From Nectonema munidae (lineage: Eukaryota; Nematomorpha; Nectonematoida; Nectonematidae): a stretch of DNA of 64,000 bases. The notes beneath the pieces are model-generated. The model was not told the origin of the DNA, ran no database searches, and saw nothing but the letters and a program-made list of their open reading frames with translations. Location of the stretch: positions 124,001-188,000 of the forward strand of contig JAUIRK010000004.1 in assembly GCA_030549495.1 (NCBI GenBank), in the 5' to 3' direction. Below, piece by piece: positions 14,301 to 22,615 of the stretch. Every line of letters begins with the position of its first letter. Position 1 is the stretch's first letter. Made by a program: the position numbers and the translations under genes.

Positions 14301-14595
14301 GTTGAATTGCCAAAAATTGCCATGGCTTAGGTTTGACACGGAAAACTTTTTGTGCTCATCACTCGACTCACACTCGGACGATGAAATAGCGCAAAAGGGA
14401 GTAAGAGAGGAATCATTGAGTCCATTCACTCTAAGAGGAGAAGGCGGATTGAAAGAAACGTTTTCTTCTTTCCTGGACAAGATTGTTCCTAAGGATGAAA
14501 AAACGTATCACACTCACACCGTTCCAGATGACGACTTTTGGCTTCCAAATCTCTACAACGATGAGTCTTCGCTCAGCTCTGAAGAGTTCAATTAA
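592..14595 (+). CDS. TDRD12: TDRD12/SoYb-like Tudor-helicase, piRNA pathway; 5'-partial gene of four visible exons
   Basis: I join exons 592-2337, 3065-3767, 6809-7108 and 13064-14595. All junctions are GT-AG and the phases agree (0, 1, 1), giving 1,426 residues and a TAA stop. Domain order: degenerate DEAD-box helicase (about residues 1-380), extended Tudor 1 (about 480-640), extended Tudor 2 (about 758-915), acidic and low-complexity linker, CS/p23 domain (about 1230-1345). Tudor-helicase-Tudor-CS is the architecture of vertebrate TDRD12 and the fly Yb family (Yb, BoYb, SoYb), which act in perinuclear granules in piRNA biogenesis and transposon silencing. Two C-terminal Tudors plus CS look most like SoYb. 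The N-terminus is missing, probably in exons left of the window. The helicase lacks recognisable ATP-binding and HRxGR motifs, as in other family members, so catalysis is doubtful. The family call is firm; orthology to one fly paralogue is not. Confidence 0.85.
2338..3064 (+). other. Intron (727 bp), AT-rich, no other feature seen
   Basis: GTATTT donor and a CAAG acceptor with a weak pyrimidine tract. The sequence is mostly A/T homopolymer-like, with no open frame of note and no transposon ends. Confidence 0.6.
3065..3767 (+). CDS. TDRD12: TDRD12-like exon b: Tudor 1 C-terminal half, linker, start of Tudor 2
   Basis: It opens with VFLIDESSYQKCAVTDLYEL, then LPPHL, LPPFSSSFYLCDIIP and EW: the Tudor core (V.xIDxG...V....LY.LP) followed by the conserved L..I.P of the extended fold. 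The middle is a linker with a short acidic stretch (NNVDSDDDEK). From about 3595 VVVIQLISPNLFFVQ begins Tudor 2. It ends RWKE plus one base before GTAAAT (3768). Joining directly to exon 6809 gives RWKEGDVCIV, the canonical Gxx(C/V) entry to a Tudor barrel. That is why I skip the open frame at 5107-5415. Confidence 0.82.
3768..6808 (+). other. Intron (3.04 kb) with a broken transposable-element protein fragment and low-complexity DNA
   Basis: It runs from GTAAAT to TTCTTTCAG. Contents: a degraded element-like coding fragment (about 4945-5420, listed separately), a CA microsatellite near 4906-4920, and a low-complexity block at 5570-5830 with runs of G, A, T and C. At 5539 there is a pogo-like end, CAGTAGACCCTCGTTAAC, whose partner end I cannot find. 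The rest is featureless AT-rich sequence. Confidence 0.55.
4945..5420 (+). pseudogene. Broken fragment of an unassigned transposable-element protein
   Basis: Two pieces of translation are recognisable: a PARGVRFQTPGAFHRSRW-type segment near 4950-5020, and IEAPFNDLRLMKPLLEY then LHLWYLSQDLISLALF near 5147-5290. From memory, similar proteins are repeated in transposon-rich arthropod and cnidarian genomes, but I cannot name the family or say whether it is virus-like. I treat it as an old fossil with several breaks. It lies inside a TDRD12 intron. Its frame can be joined to the flanking exons, but doing so would disrupt the second Tudor domain. Confidence 0.4.
6809..7108 (+). CDS. TDRD12: TDRD12-like exon c: core of the second Tudor domain
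   Basis: A strong acceptor (TTCTTTCAG) precedes it and GTATTT follows; both ends are phase 1. The translation has YRGLIISLN, FCADVLLIDFAFVTHKI, LDMLVPAKNEFIALPVQAIP and CSLALISP. This is a complete Tudor barrel plus the P.QAI.C.L..I.P strand of the extended fold. The first aromatic-cage position is a tyrosine (YRG), while the LIDFA strand has F where many Tudors have Y. GC content and codon choice are clearly higher and more regular than in the flanking intron DNA. Confidence 0.85.
8245..9565 (-). mobile_element. Non-LTR retrotransposon fragment (endonuclease to reverse transcriptase), broken
   Basis: On the minus strand, KDFNIIFGDFNINLFKV (about 9465-9515) is the GDFN block of an apurinic-type endonuclease. 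YKIKQFGFRCGHSTSLLHSF (about 8415-8475), followed by FDLSKAFNSF-like codons, is the start of a reverse transcriptase. The sequence between is out of frame and contains the hAT MITE at 8628-8938. It is inserted in satellite-element copy 3. The family looks related to the LINEs at 17.6 kb and 32.6 kb (Jockey/CR1 group) but is older. Confidence 0.65.
8628..8938. mobile_element. hAT-type MITE, 311 bp
   Basis: It starts CAGGGTCCTTAGGGG and ends in the complement of CAGGGGTTCTTAGCC. The flanks are CTCTAGAT (8620-8627) and TTCTAGAT (8939-8946), an 8-bp target duplication with one mismatch, as expected for hAT. There is no coding capacity. It lies inside the minus-strand LINE fragment, so it is younger than that LINE. 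Confidence 0.8.
10092..10347 (-). pseudogene. hAT transposase fragment (ZBED5-like middle part)
   Basis: Minus-strand translation INIINIINGRTLNTSLFKIL, then EQQALLFYTNVRCLSDVN. In ZBED5/SCAND3-type hAT transposases the equivalent is a VNFIKxRxLNSRLFxxLC block followed by LLxHTEVRWLSRGKVL. Only about 80 residues remain. The match stops at TTAA (10088-10091), where the satellite element begins. Terminal repeats and both ends are missing. Confidence 0.6.
10400..11900 (-). pseudogene. piggyBac-family transposase fossil
   Basis: Minus-strand pieces in order: an acidic N-terminal stretch (SSSDSSIDLQEEIDENL, about 11800), VTIDE (11279-11293) followed by an in-frame TAA and LVSFKGG...CGLKFYIC, then GCGLYMDRFFTFYALAVWAY (about 11090-11030), then MWKRMIRSYRAYKPTRKW and LDICALNSCVI (10797-10640). 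These correspond to the first catalytic Asp (IDE.M..FKGR), the DNFFTS-like block and the C-terminal helical part of piggyBac transposases, which cut TTAA sites. There are several stops and frameshifts, so it is inactive. It could be a relative of the source of the TTAA elements here, but nothing proves that. Confidence 0.7.
12590..12880. other. GC-richer island of unknown nature
   Basis: Base composition and word use differ sharply from the AT-rich surroundings. A short + strand frame gives KHKWEPTEALRGLKNL and the minus strand gives LPPEIKNTLNVPINLRL; neither is long and I recognise neither. It lies about 180 bp before the last TDRD12 exon acceptor. It could be a decayed gene or element fragment, or an alternative exon. 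Confidence 0.25.
13064..14595 (+). CDS. TDRD12: TDRD12-like terminal exon: linker and CS/p23 domain
   Basis: The 1,532-nt exon begins after TTTTCTATAG in phase 1 and ends with TAA. The linker has an acidic run (VDSDDDDNDDDGN) and a His-rich patch (HAHHDHKH). The CS domain spans about 14008-14330: TPITKWFQNENRIVLQIYV, then FGFELMLYSHVD, IIKYSLLKSKKEVWPYVTLN and LPWLRFD. This order of beta-strands, ending in a W.RL-like motif, is that of p23/CS domains (HSP90 co-chaperone fold), also found C-terminal in TDRD12 and Yb proteins. An ATTAAA near 14708 may serve for polyadenylation. Confidence 0.85.
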
Positions 14596-14719
14596 ATTCA
14601 TCTATTTTTATGCAATCGATATGAAGTTTTTCATTAAAAAACAAATTATACTGTCTAATATTGGCTTAATTGCGATGATACACTTATTTTACATTTCAAA
14701 AATATGTCATTAAAATAGA

Positions 14720-16150
14720 ATCTTTAATAGAGAATTCGATTCACATTTATAAAAAAAATTTAAAAATCCTGGCATAGTTATCGTAAAACTCAAACTGTTT
14801 GAAAATTTTCACACTATTTTTATTGAATTGATGATTGAAATATTGACTAAAAAGATAAACGTTTAAAGATTTTTGATTCACAAAGGAGGAGCTTCTTTTT
14901 CACCGTCAGGATGTTTTTTCAAATTCTCAATACTAGATTTTTACACCATCTACTAGTTCATTGGAAAAAGGTGCATCTTCGGTGTAGATAAGTTGCATAC
15001 TTGTTCCTTAAAACTATATAGTCCCTCTAAGGACTACTACATTCACAATATAAAAGCACTTTATTAAACGGGTTACTATTTCATTTTTTTATGATCACTC
15101 ATTCTCATTTCAATGAGCCTTCAGTTCCCTTACTTCTCTCATACTCAAATATTTGTACTGTAATAAATAACGGTTGATAGAAAAAACTTGACAAATGATT
15201 TTTGGGAAAAAACTGTTTTTTACCTATTCGAATGACACTCTTACCCATTTTACACAAATGGTCAAAAGGGAATACATAAATGAAAAAACATGAACTATAT
15301 TGTATTAAAAAAAATATTTTAAATTTGTAGGATATTTTTAGTGCAAATTTTATATTTAATCACCTTAGTAAACTAATACTTAATACCAACGTAAACTGTA
15401 AAATCGATTGATAGTTTTAGACACCCTAATTGCAAAAATTGAGTTCGAAATGAAATCAGAATGCTTCATTTAGTATAAAAATATATATTTAATATAAAAT
15501 TTGAATAATATTTTTTAACACAATTTTCAGGCAAAAACCGCAAATTTCATTGATACTTTCATAAATCTTCACACCCTAATAGTGAAAACTGACCCTAGTA
15601 ATAAAATCAGCATGATCGATTTGGTATAAAAAAAGTAATTTATAATCAATCAAATTTTTGATTGACATTTGCTACAAAGTTGCAATGTTTATTGGAAAAA
15701 TGTGTATATATAAGCAGGGGCGTATCCAGTGTGGGGGGGGGGGGGGGCTTGGGGCCCGGGCCTCCCCCCCCCCCCCCCCCCCCCCCATTGAACGTTGAAA
15801 AAAATTTTTTACTAGATATAATAAAAATTAAGTTGATTTTATTTTGATAAAGTAGCTTTTATTTTAATACCATATAAATAAAATACTATTCTGATAAAAT
15901 TTTATTTATGTTTTTTTATAAAAGTACAAACTTCACTTACTATATGACAAAAAATTATGAATAGCGTCAATAAAAAAGCTTAAAAAATTTTTTTCACATT
16001 GTGCCCCCTCATAAAAAAATTTCTGGATACGCCACTGATAAGTTTTATGTGTTCCAATATATATATGATTATAAATTTTGAAGAATGAATCTAATGTAAA
16101 CACTAAGTTATAAGTTATATACATTATCTCCAACCTGTATACTACGATGA
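14720..16150 (+). mobile_element. Satellite-bearing TTAA element, degraded copy 5 (spacer, B units, tail)
   Basis: GGAGCTTCTTTTTCACCGTC (about 14886) parallels the spacer at 52,580. B-like units at 15360-15660 carry GCAAAAATTGAGTTCGAAAT and GCAAAAACCGCAAATTTCAT. A tail with ATATAAG and GATTATAAATTTTGAAG runs to about 16150. No A units or terminal repeats were found. It starts just after the TDRD12 stop, so the 3' flank of the gene is also transposon-derived. It is split by the hAT MITE at 15715-16037. Confidence 0.5.
15715..16037. mobile_element. hAT-type MITE, 323 bp, with G-run and C-run
   Basis: The ends are inverted repeats: CAGGGGCGTATCCAG on the left and CTGGATACGCCACTG on the right. 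ATAAG occurs at both junctions, so the usual 8-bp duplication is only partly preserved. Near the left end are a run of about 15 G and a run of about 24 C that could pair with each other. No coding capacity. Confidence 0.75.
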
Positions 16151-16435
16151 TTTCTATTCCATGTACAAATGGGAGACAATGCTTAACTTTCTGTTCATAT
16201 TTTGCTAGATGTAAGATTTGATATACCTCATTCGGGGAAACGATGCTACATAAGTTATTACCTATATATCTGTATACTATGATGGTTCATCTCCAACCTG
16301 TATACTGCGATGGTTCTCTCCAACCTGTCAGTTCATATTTTGTTAGATGTAAGATTTGATATACCTCATTCGGGGAGACAATGTTACATAAGTTATTACC
16401 TATATTTTTGCAATTTTTTAAGGAATTAAATAATA
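16150..16435 (+). repeat. Direct repeat flanking the Tigger insertion
   Basis: The block containing TTCATATTTTGCTAGATGTA, CCTCATTCGGGGA and AAGTTATTACCTATAT occurs twice here (about 16195-16270 and 16327-16405) and again, diverged, right of the Tigger at about 22705-22790. No coding signal. The third copy keeps the sequence as it was before the Tigger inserted. Confidence 0.6.
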
Positions 16436-16507
16436 CAGGTAATCGTCGACTTACGATGGGGTTCCGTTCTGAATAACCTGTCGAGTAGGTACATGTCAGA
16501 GTTAAAG

Positions 16508-17588
16508 TTACATTTTGTAGTTATATTTAATATTTATGCCTCGAAATTCTTTTAATTCTTGATATTTACACTCACTATAGTACATGAAGGTATTATGTTT
16601 TACCTTTATATATGTATATGGACAAAAAGCATCTAAAACCAATCTTTCAATTTTTGCAAAACGTTCAACATTAGAATCCATTTTTTCAAAATGTGCAAGA
16701 GCTTTGTTGACTTGCAATAAGCCTTCTGCTAGTCCTTTGGTGCTCAAAATCCTCTGCACATCCTTTTCTACTTATGCTGTTTCTGCCACGCTTTGTTCTG
16801 TTGCCCTCATTTCTTCTGTTACTTTTTCTTCTTCAAGAACAATCAATTCTTCATTTGTCAGTTCCTCATTTTATTTTTCAATTATTTCTTCGACTTCAAT
16901 TTCACATTCCAAAGAAAGTTCTTTTGCCAGTGAGACTATTTTTTCTTTGGTTATTTCTAAATCACTTTCATTGTCGTGGCCAGCATTAACAAATCGTTTA
17001 ACGCATTTTTTCCAAATGCCATTCTTGCATTTTGTAGTTAACGCTTCCCATGCTGTAGCGATGTTTTTTATGCATTGAAGAAGATTATAGTTTTTCCAAA
17101 AATCTTTCAACGATAGCTCTTCATCCATATCTGTGGCAACTATAGCTTGGGCGAAAGTCGTTTTGAGATAGTTAGCTTTAAAAACAAAAATGGCACCTTG
17201 GTCAATAGGCTGAATGAGTAGCGGTTGTGTAAGGCGGTAAAAATAGAATTTTCACGTTAGGATTCAGATCAGCTAAATAAAATGAGTGTCCGGGTGCGTT
17301 ATCTAATACCAATAAAATTTTGAAAGGATGATTATTTTTAAAACAGTATTCACGAACTTGAGGAATAAAACAATTGATAAACCAATCTTCGAAAAGTTGT
17401 TGCGTCATCCAAGCTTTTCTATTTGATCGGTAATAAACTGGCAACGTGTGTTTATTCACATTTTTAAAACATCTTGGATTTTTAGAATGGTAAATTAGAA
17501 ACGGCGTCAACTTGAAACCAGCAATATTTCCACCGAGCAACAATGTCAGCCTATCTTTAAAGGCTTTAAATCCAGGCATACTTTTCGT
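16508..17588 (-). pseudogene. Tigger transposase, C-terminal part (TIGD1-like)
   Basis: It reads KSMPGFKAFKDRLTLLLGGN, then FKILLVLDNAPGH (second catalytic Asp, about 17290-17330), then LPPYTT. After this the frame shifts, and IQPIDQGAIFVFKANYLK-type codons follow in another frame at about 17140-17215. Next come DFWKNYNLL...NIATAWEALT (16871-17128) and a long acidic C-terminus to about 16508. There are at least two frame changes and one stop. It continues the protein that begins at 22172, interrupted by the LINE at codons for IHQE/TKSM. Confidence 0.85.
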
Positions 17589-17845
17589 TTCTTGGTTTTT
17601 TAAAGATTTCTCTCCATTTTTTTTCCTCCATGTTGTTAAAATGGCTATTTACTATATTTACGTACATCTTTTTATTAGTTGGTTGTTTTATATTAAAAAA
17701 TTGTTGGTTTTAATAATACTTTCTTGTTAATAATTGCATTGTGTTATAAATCTATTTTGTCCGTAAACTTTTTATTGTTTTTTAAAAAAAAATTTTCTTT
17801 TCTTCTATAATCTTTGTTTTTGTTCGTAAGTTAGTTTAGTGAATC

Positions 17846-18868
17846 TTGAGTGCTAAAATCATTCCTAAGATTATGAGTCTGAAGGAGTTATTTCCCAACT
17901 CAAGTGATAATATTGTAAGCACAATTGAAAAAGTTATTAGCGGAGGTTGTAATGCTTTGAAAAGTCGTGATACAAGTAAAGAAGATTTAGTTGTTTGTTT
18001 AAACTATTTAGTAAACGATTTGAAAATTTTGGATGTATTGAATAGTAAGCAAGTTAATGGTAAAAATGATTTTGATGACATAAAAAACGATATAAAGGAA
18101 ATTAAATCTAAGCTTTGTGGCAAAACTGAGCCTTTTAAAAAATCATATAGTGATACTGTCAAAATTAAGGGATTTTCAACTCAGAAAACTATAGTTATTG
18201 ATGTATCAAACTATCATCCATCTTTAAATACCAAATCTGATGCTGATAATTTTTTACATTCAAACTTAAATGGTAATTATAACATTAATAAAGTCAAGCT
18301 AACAAAGAATAAAAAATTGTTAATCGAAACATCTAATATTAAATCAATTGAATCAATAGAAAAAGAATTATTAGAAAAAAATATAAAAACTCTTAGATAT
18401 AATGATAGATGTCCTAAACTAGCTCTTAAACAAATCCCTAATTTTATTAAATTTGAAGATATCGAATCATTATTGATATCTCAAAATGGTTTAGATAATC
18501 ACGATATTACCTTAATCGAAAAATCTAAAGTTAACCTAAATGCTGATTATTATGGGGTGAACGTACAATTCATATCTAAAGCTTTGGTTAAACTGTGCTC
18601 AATAAACAAAATATTTTTAGGGTACACTTGTTATCCTGTATTACCAGTTATACCAAGCGTAATACAATGTAGTTCTTGCCTTAAGCTAGGTCATTTCAAA
18701 TCTCAGTGTAAGTCAAATGCAAAATTTTGTTCCTCCTCTGGAGAGAGTGGCCATAACTATGAAAATTGTTTAGCAAACTATATCAATTGCAAGAATTGTA
18801 GGGATAAAAATCTACAGCATGAGCACCATACTTTTTCAATAAAATGCCCTTTAAAAAAAAATTCATGA
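17846..18868 (+). CDS. LINE ORF1 protein with CCHC zinc knuckles
   Basis: About 340 residues and open throughout. The first ATG in frame is near 17873 (MSLKELFPNSSDNIV). The C-terminus has CSSCLKLGHFKSQC followed by CSSSGESGHNYENC and CKNCRDKN...H, a series of zinc knuckles. These bind nucleic acid in Gag-like ORF1 proteins of Jockey/CR1-type LINEs. The middle (LALKQIPNFIKFEDIESLL...) is probably the RRM-like part. It lies upstream of the endonuclease with a short gap, as normal for a two-ORF LINE. One zinc-knuckle cysteine appears to be changed to Ser-rich sequence. Confidence 0.75.
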   Translation: MSAKIIPKIMSLKELFPNSSDNIVSTIEKVISGGCNALKSRDTSKEDLVVCLNYLVNDLKILDVLNSKQVNGKNDFDDIKNDIKEIKSKLCGKTEPFKKSYSDTVKIKGFSTQKTIVIDVSNYHPSLNTKSDADNFLHSNLNGNYNINKVKLTKNKKLLIETSNIKSIESIEKELLEKNIKTLRYNDRCPKLALKQIPNFIKFEDIESLLISQNGLDNHDITLIEKSKVNLNADYYGVNVQFISKALVKLCSINKIFLGYTCYPVLPVIPSVIQCSSCLKLGHFKSQCKSNAKFCSSSGESGHNYENCLANYINCKNCRDKNLQHEHHTFSIKCPLKKNS

Positions 18869-18918
18869 TAATTTGAAGTTAAATCGTAAGCAAAGTTTAG
18901 ATTTTTTCCTTCTAAATA

Positions 18919-20726
18919 ATGAATATACTATCTGATCTAAATGACATTACTTATTTTGATACAAAAAATCTCATGATTTCTACTCATGAATTTACTTCAT
19001 TAGATTTATATAATTCTGTTTTATCTAATGATCATATTTCGTCTTCTTACATAGACCATAATAACCTTGGCAATATAACTAAGGGCTTTATTATAATCAG
19101 TCTAAATTGGCGATCCTTTTTGTCCAAGATGTGTGAAATTGAATATCTTATTAACCGTATAAATGCGAGCATATCATGAAATTGATCTGATTGCTTTGCA
19201 AGAGACATGGATTAGTGAATTATCATTTTATACTCCTTTTTTGAATTATATTCTTTTGAATAATCCAACTCGTTTGACTAAGCACTCTGGTTTATTGTTT
19301 TTCATACATAAAAAACATTCTTATATTAGGTTGGACTATAAAAATTATAATTTTTTTGAATCACTTTCTATAAAAATAAAAATAAATCGAAATTTAGAAC
19401 TTATTTTTCACAATATATATCGCCCTCCCTCCCAATCTACTAATTCAGATCTTTTTGTTCAAGAATTCGCCGAGTTTTTATCATCGATCAATAGAAGTAA
19501 GAGCTTTTTAATTGGAGATTTTAATATAAATTTAATGAAAATTTAAACTGATAGTAAAGTAAATGATTTTTTTAATTTATTGATTTCTAATAATTTTAGG
19601 GCTTCCATTACACAACCAACTAGATCATTCATTATCTAACAGTCTAATAGATAATATTTTCTTACCATCAAACATTTGCTCGTATAAATCATATGTTTTT
19701 ACAACTTTCTTATCAGATCATTTCCCTATACTTATTTCCTTGCAAGATCTTGTCCACCACAAGAATATATATTCTAAAAAAAAGTTTATAGAAAACCATT
19801 ACATAAATAAAGTATCTAATTTTGACTGGAATTCTTATCTAGGACCCTTTTATGATGATCCTGACTGTCTAGCTTCACTTCTTAATAGTAAAATTAGTAA
19901 GATGATTCTAAATAGTACTATTTCTGTCCCATGCTCTAAAAATAAGTATATTGATAAGCATAAAAGTTGGATGTCTTTTGAAGTACTTAATCTTATAAAA
20001 GTAAGAGATAAATTACACAAAAAATTTAAAAAAACAAATCAAATGTTCAAATAAAATCTCATTTTGTTTTCCTAAGGAATAGGATCAAGTATATGATTAA
20101 AAATTTGAAAGCAAGTTATTAACTAAATTTTTTTCAAATATTAATAATAGTAAAATGATGTGGAACAAAATTAACTCTATAACAAAAATTAACAGTAAAC
20201 ATAAAAGAAATATTAACAGATTCTGAAGCTTGTGTACCACTGAAGTTATGACTCAGGTTAATAACTGGATGTATGACACCTAAAAATAAACTCGGACAAA
20301 ACTAAATATATGTTTTTTTCTAATAAAAAAGTTAAACCTACTTTTAATAGTTTAATTGAACGTGTAAAAAGATTTAATCTTTTAGGTTTACATATAGCTG
20401 AAGATTTTAACTGGAAAAGCCATATACACTCTGTTTGTATTAAATTAAATAGTGTTGTAGGAATTTTAGAAAAACATAAGAATGAGTTACCTGTTAACAT
20501 TAAACTTTTAATTTATAAGTCACTCTTCTTACCTCATTGTTTCTACAGCATAGTTAATTGGGGCTATAGTAACTTACGAAGAATCAAGTGTATTCAAAAT
20601 CGAGCTTTGAAAAAAATGTTTGGTCCAAATTTTGTTAACACCCAAATTTATCTTAACAATAGTTTACTTTCGATTGATCAAATATACACTTTACAGTTGT
20701 CCGTTTTGTATATAGGTTATTTCTAG
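18919..20726 (+). pseudogene. LINE ORF2 remnant: endonuclease plus post-RT segment
   Basis: The endonuclease motifs are IDLIALQETWI (19180), HSGLLFFIHK, FHNIYRPPSQS and SFLIGDFNINL (about 19505), interrupted by frame changes at about 19165 and 19545. The piece at 19740-20054 (WMSFEVLNLIKVRDKLHKKF) is the linker to RT and matches PWISFEVINLIKARDTMFKK of the 32.6-kb LINE, so the two are relatives. The catalytic RT part is absent. The segment 20310-20726 (RFNLLGLHIAEDFNW...) is the thumb/post-RT region. Confidence 0.75.
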
Positions 20727-21519
20727 GTCAACTACCTAATATTTTTCATGATTGGGTTATATATAAATATTTTAACTCAAATTATAGTCTTAGACATTCA
20801 AATGAAGCAGTTACTGAGTTTTACATATTACCTGGTTCTAAAAAAGTTCTTAAATACAGAACACTTATGTTATGGAATTTTTATATTTCAAACGGATAGG
20901 AAATTATTCAATTGTAAAATTCAAAAAATTTATCACAGAATCCTTTAAGAAAAATAGTATTAAGATATGTCATATTAGAAGATGCTTTTTGTGTTCAGTA
21001 TAACTTCTTTTTTTATTTATTTACAGGATCTTGTCAATAAATATATTTTGTGTATCTATGATATTATGTTACTTTTATTATATTACTTCTTAATTTTCTT
21101 ACTTTTATACTTTTAAACTTTCAATTGTAAATAACAACACTCACACATACACACACATATATATCTATATCTATAGATTTATGTACATACAAATTTGTTA
21201 ATTTTCAACTACATCTAATGCATAACCTATTTCATTTAATTTTGTTAATTACTTTATATCCTTTTTTTAAAATCAATGTTTGATGGTTGTTATCCTACAG
21301 CTTTATGGCTTTTTAACATTCCATCTAGAAAACATTTTTTTCTCTTTCGAGCATTTTCTTATTCCTAATCCCATTTGCTCTGCTTCTCATAATTCTAGCT
21401 TCAATATTCGTGTAAAATCATTAATATAATTATGGGAATGCTCAATAAAGGCCTACCTTATCTATTTATAATCCATTACTTTCCTTTATTTTGCAATAAA
21501 TTTCTTTCTTTCTTTCTTC

Positions 21520-22172
21520 TTGGTGAATATAAGAACGTTCTGGCATACGTTTCCAAATCAAAGCAGTCTCATCGACGTTAAAATTTGTTCTGGTATGTAG
21601 CCTTCTTCTGAAATGATTGAATCTAAACTTTCAATAAACTTTTTTGCTCCTTCTTCATCAGAACTAGCAGCTTCCCCCGTGATTCTAACATTATGTAGCT
21701 GAAATCTATTTTTAAATCTTTTAAACCAGCCAGTGCTTGCAGAAAATTCTTGACTGCAATCTTTTCCAGCTCGCTTTTTTAAGGTTGCAAAAATACTCAA
21801 CGCCCTTGACTGCAAAGTATGCAGGCTCAATGCAATTCTTTTTTGTATTTGGCATTCAATCCAAACATTAAGTAGCTTTTCCATTTCGTGAATAGGCCCA
21901 GTTCGTTGTTTTGTTATTACCGTCGATCTCATGGGTGCTGAACCCTTAACAGCTTCACGAATTCTTTCTTTGTTTTTTAAAATAGTCGACACAGTAGAAT
22001 GTGATAACAAAAGTTCTCGTGCAAGTTCTCCAACTTTCTTGCCCTTTTCATATTGATTGATCACTTTCATTTTCATATCAATATCAATTGCCTTTCTTGC
22101 TTTTTTAGCACGTTGTTCATTAGTAGGGAATGGGTTTTTTTGAATACATCTGAAGCTTTTAGTTACTAACAA
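21520..22172 (-). pseudogene. Tigger transposase, N-terminal part (CENP-B-like DNA-binding domains)
   Basis: RKAIDIDMKMKVINQYEKGK, then HSTVSTILKNKERIREAVKG, is the first helix-turn-helix (CENP-B N-terminal/psq type). LSLHTLQSRALSIFATLKKR...FSASTGWFKRFKNR is the second (CENP-B box binding, HTH_Tnp_Tc5). After GYIPEQI the frame changes and continues as VDETALIWKRMPERS, giving the first catalytic Asp (about 21560-21580). The pogo-type DDD core continues on the far side of the LINE. The N-terminus before KNPFP is uncertain. Confidence 0.85.
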
Positions 22173-22615
22173 TCTTAATTTAAAAATTTCATAAAAATAT
22201 AGTCAAACTAAAATGAATAAATATTTTTTTTTATTTTAAAAACTAAATCAAAAATATTTAAAGAAAAAGAGACTTATTGTACAAAAAAAATTTTTAGTAA
22301 TAATCAGTCAAACACTTTAAATTCTTAAAGTGACGCAGTAATTAATTAATATTAAATAAATAGTTTTCTTAGCAGTTTGTTTAAAAAATCAAAAATAAAA
22401 TAATAATTTCAAAATTAGTACAATAACAAAACATGTATATAAAAAAAATTAAAAGAATCAAAATTTCACTTACAGCAATGTAAAAATCAAAAACAAAAAA
22501 AAGAGAAGTTATGCAAAAAAGAAAAAAAACTGCCATTATTAAAATTTATTTTTGAGAAATATTTTAGTTTTGTTGGCGTCGTAAAGTCGATCTGTCGTAA
22601 GTCGACGACTACTTG

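Larger units (their letters stand above)
17597..21516 (+). mobile_element. Non-LTR retrotransposon (LINE, Jockey/CR1 group) inserted in Tigger; RT deleted
   Basis: TTCTTGGT flanks both ends (17589-17596 and 21517-21524) and is the target duplication inside Tigger codons. Order: about 250 bp of T-rich 5' region, ORF1 (17846-18868), endonuclease (18919-19546, then fragments to 20054), a deletion removing most of the reverse transcriptase near 20230-20290, then the post-RT region (20310-20726). The 3' end has a pyrimidine repeat (TTTC)n. It is clearly inactive through the deletion and frame breaks. Confidence 0.85.
16436..22615 (-). mobile_element. Tigger (pogo superfamily) DNA transposon, split by a LINE
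   Basis: The terminal inverted repeats are CAGGTAATCGTCGACTTACG on the left and, complemented, CAAGTAGTCGTCGACTTACG on the right. A TA duplication lies at 16434-16435 and 22616-22617. The element is 6,180 bp, of which about 3.9 kb is the inserted LINE; without it, about 2.3 kb is a normal Tigger length. The transposase is on the minus strand in two pieces. An unoccupied version of the site (AATTAAATAATATAT-type) lies at about 22772-22790. Confidence 0.9.
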
